A program made the position numbers and the translations under genes. The notes beneath the pieces are model-generated. The model saw nothing but the letters and a program-made list of their open reading frames with translations, was not told where the DNA came from and ran no database searches. A DNA stretch of 10,138 nt from Chloroflexota bacterium (GTDB lineage: Bacteria; Chloroflexota; UBA4733), in assembly GCA_025980355.1 (NCBI GenBank), contig JAICXR010000085.1, positions 1-10,138 of the forward strand, written 5' to 3'. Position 1 is the first letter of the stretch, and every line of letters starts with the position of its first letter. This document shows, piece after piece, positions 4,895 to 10,138 of this stretch.

Positions 4895-7189
4895 ATGGCC
4901 AGCAGACAGACGGCAGCGGCGGAAGGAACCGCCGAGGAGGTCGCCACCGAGACGCCGCTCCAGCCGGATCTTGGCGCCCGGCGCGGCCATTTCCCCGGCG
5001 TTTTGCCTTCAATAGGGCCACTACGGGCCTATAACAGCGCTTCGCACGCCGTCGAACCGATCGTGCCGTCGGTGCCCGGGCAGATTCGGATGTACACCTG
5101 CGGGCCGACCGTCTACCGTTCCGTCCACATCGGCAATCTCCGCAGCTATCTGCTGGCGGACTGGTTGCGCCGGGTCTTCAGTACGCTTGACCTGCGGGTC
5201 ACGCAGGTCAAGAACATCACCGATGTCGGCCATATGCGGCAGGAGATGCTGGAGCGGGGCGAAGACAAGATGATCGCCGCCGCCCTGGCCGCGGGGAAGA
5301 CGCCGGCCGAGATCGCCGCCTTCTACACCGAGGAATGGCTGGCCGACGAGGCCGCCCTGCGCATCGAACGTGCCACGGTCACGCCGCGCGCCACCGATCA
5401 CGTCCCCGACATGATCGCGCTGATCGAGCGCCTAATCGCGCGCGGCCACGCCTACGTCGCGGGCGGCAACGTCTACTTCGACGTCGCTTCCTACCCGGCC
5501 TACGGTCGCCTGTCCGGGAACCTCCTCGGCGGCCTGATCGACGGGGTGCGATCGGAGGTCGATCCCCTGAAGCGCCACCCCGCCGACTTCACCCTCTGGA
5601 AGGCGGCGGAACCGGGACGCCTGGTGCAGTGGGGGAGCCCTTGGGGACCCGGCTTCCCGGGCTGGCACATCGAGTGTTCCGCCATGAGTATGCGCTACCT
5701 CGGTGAGACGTTCGACCTGCATACCGGCGGCGTGGACAACATCTTTCCCCATCACGAAGACGAGATCGCCCAGAGCGAGGCGGCGACGGGTAAGCCGTTC
5801 GTCCGCCACTGGATCCACGGCCAGCACCTGCTGGCCGACGGCCTGAAGATGGCCAAGAGCACCGGCAACGCCTACACGCTGGCCGATCTGCGGGCGCGGG
5901 GCTTCGACCCGCTCGCCTTTCGCTACCTCTGCCTGCTGACCCACTATCGCGCCCGGCTCAACTTCACCTTCGCCTCCCTGCGCGCCGCCGCCACCGCGCT
6001 CGACCGCCTGCGCGACCGCCTGCGCGCCTGGCACGACCTGCCGTCCCTCGCCGCCGAGGATGCCGCCCGGACCTGGGACGCTCGCTTTCGCGCGTACCTG
6101 CTCGACGACCTCAACCTGCCGGCGGCGGTGGGCCTGCTCTGGACGATGCTCCGGCACAGTAGCCTCCCGGCCGCCCAGAAGCGCGATCTGCTGCTGCAGT
6201 GGGATGACGTCCTGGGGCTCGGCCTGGACGAGGTGCGACCGGTCGACCGCGCCTCGCTGCCGGAAGACGCCCGTTATCTCCTCCAAACCCGGGACACGGC
6301 CCGGCAGAACGCGGACTACCTGCAAGCCGACGCCCTCCGGGCCACGCTGGCAAGCCAGGGCTACGGCGTACGGGACACACCGTCCGGCAGCATCGTCGTC
6401 CCGCAGCCATTGCCGCAACCCGTCCGCTATTCCCGGGCCTCCGACGTCCCTTCCCGGCTGGCCGAGGCCGACAGTTGCGACGTCTCCGTCTGCCTGCTCG
6501 TCCACAACTACCGCCCGGACGTGCAGCGCTGCCTGGCATCCCTCGTCCAGTACGAGGGTGACCGGCGCGTGGAATACGTGATTGTCGAGAACGCATCCAG
6601 CGACGACACCGGCCACTGGCTGGAACATCTGGCGGCCGGGAGCGAACGGATCCGGCTGCTGCGGGCCGACCACCGCCTGGGCGAGGCGGAAGGCCGGAAC
6701 CTGGCGATGCGTCAGGCCGGTGGGCGGGTGGTCCTGCTGCTGGACACCGGCGTCGAAGGCACCGGCGATCTCTTCGGCCCCCTGCTCGCCGCGCTGGACG
6801 ACCCGTCGATCGGCGTCGTCGGACGCTGGGGCTTGCGGACCGACGATATGCGGCATTTTGAAGCGTCGGAAGAGCGCGACGTCGACGCGATCGCCGGCTA
6901 CCTCTTCGCCTTTCGCCGCGCTGACCTCCGCCGCACCGGCTGGATGGACCCGAAATACCGCTACTACCGCAACCTCGACCTCCATTTCGGGTTCCAGTTC
7001 CGGGCGGCGGGCCTGCACCTGGTGTGCCTCCCCACCCTCCCCGCCGTGCTGCACGAGCACCGCGGCTGGGAAGAGTTGAGCGAGGAGGAACGCGAGAAGC
7101 GGAGCAAGCGCAATTTCTACCGCTTCCTGAACGCCTGGCATCATCGGGAGGAACTCCTGGTCAACCGGCAGCCCACCAACCGGCGGTGA
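4895..7189 (+). CDS. cysS: Cysteinyl-tRNA synthetase fused to a family 2 glycosyltransferase
   Basis: 764-aa protein; ordinary bacterial CysRS has about 460-500 residues. After a ~40-residue Ala/Glu-rich leader, residues 41-505 are a full class I CysRS that charges tRNA-Cys: MYTCGPTVY with zinc ligand Cys69, the HIGH box as HIGN (78-81), NITDVGHM, WHIECSAM with Cys261, FPHHEDE with His286 and Glu290 as the other likely zinc ligands, and KMAKS (318-322) for KMSKS. The C-terminal tRNA-binding part is present, ending in an ADALRATLASQGYGVRD helix and strand (478-494). A Pro-rich linker (~506-527) leads to a GT2 (GT-A) domain: VSVCLLVHNYRPDVQRCLASL, VENASSDDT, RLGEAEGRNLAMRQAGG, LLLDTGVE at 614-621 where a DxD is expected, and GWMDPKYRYYRNLDL with Asp695. 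The frame is continuous with no ribosome site at the junction. The next gene overlaps it by 4 nt. Confidence 0.93.
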   Translation: MASRQTAAAEGTAEEVATETPLQPDLGARRGHFPGVLPSIGPLRAYNSASHAVEPIVPSVPGQIRMYTCGPTVYRSVHIGNLRSYLLADWLRRVFSTLDLRVTQVKNITDVGHMRQEMLERGEDKMIAAALAAGKTPAEIAAFYTEEWLADEAALRIERATVTPRATDHVPDMIALIERLIARGHAYVAGGNVYFDVASYPAYGRLSGNLLGGLIDGVRSEVDPLKRHPADFTLWKAAEPGRLVQWGSPWGPGFPGWHIECSAMSMRYLGETFDLHTGGVDNIFPHHEDEIAQSEAATGKPFVRHWIHGQHLLADGLKMAKSTGNAYTLADLRARGFDPLAFRYLCLLTHYRARLNFTFASLRAAATALDRLRDRLRAWHDLPSLAAEDAARTWDARFRAYLLDDLNLPAAVGLLWTMLRHSSLPAAQKRDLLLQWDDVLGLGLDEVRPVDRASLPEDARYLLQTRDTARQNADYLQADALRATLASQGYGVRDTPSGSIVVPQPLPQPVRYSRASDVPSRLAEADSCDVSVCLLVHNYRPDVQRCLASLVQYEGDRRVEYVIVENASSDDTGHWLEHLAAGSERIRLLRADHRLGEAEGRNLAMRQAGGRVVLLLDTGVEGTGDLFGPLLAALDDPSIGVVGRWGLRTDDMRHFEASEERDVDAIAGYLFAFRRADLRRTGWMDPKYRYYRNLDLHFGFQFRAAGLHLVCLPTLPAVLHEHRGWEELSEEEREKRSKRNFYRFLNAWHHREELLVNRQPTNRR

Positions 7190-8421
7190 GCGCCTTGCGC
7201 CTCGTCTTCGTCACGCCCTACTATCCGCCGGCCCATCTGGGCGGCATCGAGCGGGCGATCGAGCGGCTGGCGCTGGCCTTGCGTGCCGCCCGGCCCGACC
7301 TGCGGGTGACGGTCTTGACCACGCACTACAGCTTCCCGCCGCGCTACGTCGCCGGGCTGCCGGGGCGGGAGCAACGCCCGGAGGCGACCGTGGTGCGCTG
7401 GCCGGCCCGGCCCCACACGCCGGTGCCGCTGTTCCCATACTATTCGTGTCCCGTCACCTGGTTCGGGCCGGCCCGACTGCGCGCCATCGTGCGCGACGTC
7501 CGGCCGGATATCGTGCACTTCGTCGGCGACGGTTGGGCCTGGGCCCACCTCGCCCTGCTCGCGCTGCGCCCGCCGGGCACGGCCGTCGTCTTCACCCCGT
7601 CCTTCCACCGCATGACCCCGTCACGGCAGTGGCTCCGCCTGCCGAACCGCCTGATCTGTCGCCAGGCCGACGCCACCATCGTGCTCACGCCACAAGAATG
7701 GCGCGACGTCCAGGCGGTCTACCACGCGTCACCCGACCGGCTCCATCTCGTGCCGTGGGGGGTGGACGCCCCCGACGACCCCGGCTGGGCCTGGCAGCGC
7801 GCCGCGGCAGGGGCAAGGATGGAGTTCGCCAGCCCGGCCTGCGCCATGCCCCAAGAGCCGGATCCCGTCCGCATCCTCTGCGTCGGACGCCTCGGCCGGC
7901 ATAAGGGACAACGCTGGCTCCTCGCCACGTTCGCCCGGGCGCGCGCCGGCTTCCGCCGTCCGGCGCAGCTCGTCTTCGTGGGCAAGGACGAAGGCGACGG
8001 CGGGCCGCTCCGGGAGGACGTGCGGCGGCTCGGCTTGCAAGGCGAGGTCGACATCCTGGGTGAGCTGACCGACGACGCGCTGGAAGAGGAATACGCCCAT
8101 GCCGATGGTTTCGCACTCTTCTCGCAGTTCGAGGCGTTCGGGCTGGTCTTCCTGGAAGCGATGGCCCGTGGCATCCCCGTGCTGACCCACCGGCTCGGCG
8201 CCGGCGCCGCCCTGCTCACGGCCGGCGCTGTCGTCACCGCCCCCCTTGCGCGCGAGGAAGCCGCCGCGGCGCTGGTCCGCATGGTGAACGACGACACCTG
8301 GCGGCTGGACCTGGGCGAGGCGGCCCGCGCCCTGGTGCGCGGCCGGTTCTCCTGGGAGCGCTGCGCCATCGGCACCCTGCTTGCGTACGACGCGGCGCTG
8401 GCACGGCAGGCCGGGAATTGA
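7186..8421 (+). CDS. Family 4 glycosyltransferase (GT-B, retaining)
   Basis: 411-aa glycosyltransferase predicted to transfer a sugar from a nucleotide donor, probably at the cytoplasmic side of the membrane for an envelope glycan or glycolipid. The N-terminal acceptor half opens LRLVFVTPYYPPAHLGGIERA, with the typical 'PP..GG.e' turn at 14-22. The donor half begins at about 227 with VRILCVGRLGRHKGQRWLL; Arg235 and Lys240 are the usual phosphate-contacting residues. The EX7E motif is E316-A-F-G-L-V-F-L-E324. Length is normal for GT4. The start is GTG at 7186, inside the stop region of the CysRS-GT2 gene (GTGA, 4-nt overlap); it has no strong ribosome site of its own, so translational coupling is likely. 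The longer upstream frame runs inside the preceding gene and is not used. MshA of mycothiol synthesis and PimB-type mannosyltransferases are GT4 members, but donor and acceptor cannot be told from sequence. Confidence 0.9.
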   Translation: MSALRLVFVTPYYPPAHLGGIERAIERLALALRAARPDLRVTVLTTHYSFPPRYVAGLPGREQRPEATVVRWPARPHTPVPLFPYYSCPVTWFGPARLRAIVRDVRPDIVHFVGDGWAWAHLALLALRPPGTAVVFTPSFHRMTPSRQWLRLPNRLICRQADATIVLTPQEWRDVQAVYHASPDRLHLVPWGVDAPDDPGWAWQRAAAGARMEFASPACAMPQEPDPVRILCVGRLGRHKGQRWLLATFARARAGFRRPAQLVFVGKDEGDGGPLREDVRRLGLQGEVDILGELTDDALEEEYAHADGFALFSQFEAFGLVFLEAMARGIPVLTHRLGAGAALLTAGAVVTAPLAREEAAAALVRMVNDDTWRLDLGEAARALVRGRFSWERCAIGTLLAYDAALARQAGN

Positions 8422-8506
8422 GCGCCGTGGGGGGATCGTTACCGGCGAGGCCAGCGCTGCGTCTAAGTCAGGAAGTTCACCAGCAGGGTTGCTGTAGCGC
8501 CTATCG

Positions 8507-8511
8507 GGAGG
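8507..8511 (+). promoter_or_regulatory. Ribosome binding site fixing the start of the secreted protein
   Basis: GGAGG lies 6 nt before the GTG at 8518. An ATG at 8514 and a GTG at 8516 are in other frames, so 8518 is the only start that opens this gene. Confidence 0.68.
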
Positions 8512-8517
8512 GTATGT

Positions 8518-9636
8518 GTGTTTTCTATCGTCACGGGCATCGCCCTGCTCTTCGCCGCACTCCTGCCGGTCACCGATGGCGGCGCGTCCTGCAGCTTCCG
8601 CCTCGGCTTTGCCGCCCTCGCCCAACTGATCCCCGGCCAGGTCGGTTTCTGCTTGGACGACGAGCGCAACGATCCGACAACGGGCGACGACATCCAACAC
8701 ACCAGCAATGGGTTGCTCGTCTGGCGCAAGGCCGACAATGTGAGCGCCTTCACGAACGGCCAGTGGACGTGGCTGCTGGGGCCGGACGGGTTGGCGCAAC
8801 GGCCTAACAACCAACGATTCTCCTGGGAACAGAACCCGCAACACCTGGCCCTCGCCGCGCCATCCGGCCCGCTGTTGCCCGGCCATCGCATCGTCGCCTA
8901 CTACGGCAATCCGCTCGTGCCGGCGATGGGCGTGCTCGGCGAGGGCTCGCCGGACCAGATGTTGGCGCGTCTTCAGCAACAAGCCGCCGCCTATGCCGCC
9001 GCCGATCCGAAGACGCCGGTGCAACCGGCGCTGGAGCTGATTGTGACGGTCGCCCAGGGCAGCGCGGGACCGGACGGCATGTATCGGGCCCGGATGGCCC
9101 CGGCGCTGGTCGACCAGGTGCTCGGCTGGGCCAACAGCAAGGGCTACCTGCTCATACTTGATGTCCAGATCGGCCGCAGCAGCGTGGCGGACGAACTGCA
9201 GCCGCTCCTCCCCTATCTCCAACGTCCAAACGTCGAGCTGGCGCTCGACCCGGAGTTCGCCATGCACGGCGACGACGTGCCCGGTCAGACCTACGGCAGC
9301 ATCGACGCTGCCATCATCAACCAGGCAATCCAGTCATTGGGCTCCCTGGTCGCCGATCACCACCTGCCCCCGAAGGTGCTGATCGTCCACCGCTTCCGGC
9401 AGGACATGGTCAGCGACTCCGGCGCCATCCGCCCCAGTCCGCAGGTGCAGGTGGTGATGGACATGGACGGGTTCGGCAGCCAGCAGGAAAAGCTGGCCTC
9501 GTACAACTCCTACATTCGGGACCAGCCCGTGCAGTTTGCCGGCATCAAGCTGTTCTACCAGCAGGACCACCCCATCTTCACGCCCCAGCAGGCGATCGGC
9601 CTGACGCCGACGCCGTTCGTGGTGATATATCAGTGA
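8518..9636 (+). CDS. Secreted or membrane-anchored protein of unknown function, two domains
   Basis: 372 aa. The N-terminus has a hydrophobic core (IVTGIALLFAALLP, 4-17) ending near GGASC; it lacks positive residues before the core and has no clear lipobox, so it is an atypical signal peptide or anchor. Residues ~25-104 form a module with Cys25 and Cys45 (possible disulfide), then GDDIQHTSNGLLVWRKADN and AFTNGQWTWLLGP. A similar 'GD..Q.T..GLLVWRK.DN..AFT.G..TW..GP' pattern occurs, to my knowledge, in many extracellular proteins of Chloroflexota and Actinomycetota. Residues ~121-372 alternate strands and helices in the manner of a TIM barrel: HRIVAYYGNP, LELIVTVA, YLLILDVQIGR, VELALDPEFAM, VLIVHRF, VQVVMDMDGFG, FAGIKLFYQ, FVVIYQ. 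Acidic residues at strand ends (Asp215, Asp244, Glu246, Asp315, Asp317) could form an active site, as in a glycoside hydrolase, but no family is identified. It follows the GT4 gene by 96 bp, with no clear promoter. Confidence 0.8.
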   Translation: MFSIVTGIALLFAALLPVTDGGASCSFRLGFAALAQLIPGQVGFCLDDERNDPTTGDDIQHTSNGLLVWRKADNVSAFTNGQWTWLLGPDGLAQRPNNQRFSWEQNPQHLALAAPSGPLLPGHRIVAYYGNPLVPAMGVLGEGSPDQMLARLQQQAAAYAAADPKTPVQPALELIVTVAQGSAGPDGMYRARMAPALVDQVLGWANSKGYLLILDVQIGRSSVADELQPLLPYLQRPNVELALDPEFAMHGDDVPGQTYGSIDAAIINQAIQSLGSLVADHHLPPKVLIVHRFRQDMVSDSGAIRPSPQVQVVMDMDGFGSQQEKLASYNSYIRDQPVQFAGIKLFYQQDHPIFTPQQAIGLTPTPFVVIYQ

Positions 9637-9770
9637 TCGCCCAAGCGCCGCGGGGGCCTGGAAGTACTCAGTGAGCGTTTTCTCTACCCTTCCACGGGTC
9701 TATCAGTCAAGCCGCGCCGTTTCCGCCCTTGGCCGGTGGAACTACTGTCGCATACAGCATTGCAGCGCCA

Positions 9771-10138
9771 TCAAGACCGGGTCTCTCGCATCGCGCTGCC
9801 GAAGCGGTCCCCACCTGTCTCCTCACTGGTCTCGCTGTTCCGAGCAGCGTACTCGTCGGCGAGGATCCCCAGCACCAGGATGTCGTGGTAGCGTCCCTGG
9901 GTGAAGAGCATCTGCCGGAGGCGGCCCTCGCGCTGGAAGCCCAGGCCCTCGTGCAGGCGGAGCGACGCCTCGTTGAAGCCGTAGACGTGGACCCACGCCT
10001 TGCGATAGCGCCGCTCCTCGAAGAAATAGCGCAGGACGAGGCCGATGGCGGCGCGGGCGTAGCCGCGACGGCGGTGCTCGTGCGCGATCGACAGCCCGTA
10101 GCTGAAGGTCCCGTTCGCCGGGTCGCAGTGGTGGGTGC
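9771..10138 (-). CDS. GNAT family N-acetyltransferase, C-terminal part, truncated by window edge
   Basis: The minus strand is open from the right edge to a TGA at 9771-9773, giving 121 residues plus the stop. It starts mid-domain with THHCDPANGTFSYGLSIA, then HEHRRRGYARAA, where R-R-R-G-Y-A is the acetyl-CoA pyrophosphate-binding R/QxxGxA motif. YRKAWVHVYGFNEASLRLHEGLGFQREG follows, the N-E-A-S-L-R-L-H-E-x-L-G-F pattern of RimJ/RimL-like GNATs, and then a strand with QGRYHDILVLGIL. Such enzymes acetylate N-termini of ribosomal proteins or small amines; the substrate cannot be read. The last ~25 residues (NSETSEETGGDRFGS and on) are a polar tail beyond the domain. It is convergent with the secreted-protein gene, separated by 134 bp in which I find no clear terminator or other feature. 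Confidence 0.88.
   Translation of the reverse strand, partial: THHCDPANGTFSYGLSIAHEHRRRGYARAAIGLVLRYFFEERRYRKAWVHVYGFNEASLRLHEGLGFQREGRLRQMLFTQGRYHDILVLGILADEYAARNSETSEETGGDRFGSAMRETRS

Noticed and set aside
4895..6409. CysRS part as MshC (mycothiol cysteine ligase)
   Set aside because: MshC lacks the C-terminal tRNA-binding part, which is present here (AR....ADALRATL...GYGVRD), and the FPHHEDEIAQSE region is CysRS-like.
5432..7144. 570-codon minus-strand frame opposite cysS-GT2
   Set aside because: Shadow of the plus-strand gene: no recognisable motifs and the opposing frame has all CysRS motifs.
7729..9267. 512-codon minus-strand frame across the GT4 and secreted-protein genes
   Set aside because: It spans two plus-strand genes and the gap between them, which a real gene would not be expected to do here, and shows no domain pattern.
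9671..9904. 77-codon plus-strand frame near the right end
   Set aside because: It overlaps the GNAT gene on the other strand, has no ribosome site and ends in Arg/Gly-rich shadow sequence.

Overview
The window is about two-thirds G+C, gene-dense and almost intergenic-free, with GTG starts, purine-rich Shine-Dalgarno sites and a bacterial gene set. The gene content (an ArsA-type ATPase with a C-terminal Hsp20-like domain, an acylaminoacyl-peptidase-like S9 protease, a Uma2-family protein, and a secreted protein with a 'GLLVWRKADN..AFTNG..TW' module) points by inference to a Chloroflexota bacterium, most likely of the Thermomicrobia/Sphaerobacter type. No rRNA, tRNA, CRISPR array, insertion sequence or phage gene was found. 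No gene-free gap exceeds 300 bases.

Layout. (1) 1-305, minus strand: the 5' part of an arginase/agmatinase-family gene, running off the left edge and divergent from the next gene. (2) 407-2395, plus: cytoplasmic S9 prolyl-oligopeptidase-family protease. (3) 2469-4718, plus: a probable transcription unit of a Uma2-family protein, an ArsA/Get3-like ATPase with Hsp20-like tail, and a 98-aa Gly/Ala-rich protein resembling DUF5132. (4) 4719-4894: a 176-bp gap with a perfect 16-bp-stem hairpin followed by a probable extended -10 promoter. (5) 4895-8421, plus: a 764-aa protein in which a complete cysteinyl-tRNA synthetase is fused in frame to a family 2 glycosyltransferase, then a family 4 glycosyltransferase whose GTG start overlaps the fusion's stop codon by 4 nt. 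(6) 8518-9636, plus: a secreted or membrane-anchored protein of unknown function. (7) 9637-9770: 134-bp convergent gap with nothing recognisable. (8) 9771-10138, minus: the C-terminal part of a GNAT acetyltransferase running off the right edge.

The item most worth attention is the CysRS-glycosyltransferase fusion and its translationally coupled GT4 partner. The aminoacylation part keeps its family motifs, so it is probably the working CysRS, yet it is physically and genetically tied to sugar-transfer enzymes. The other genes are readable accessory or housekeeping functions with no obvious shared pathway. Three genes or gene groups are preceded by a similar TGnTACnnT element, which looks like this organism's extended -10 promoter.
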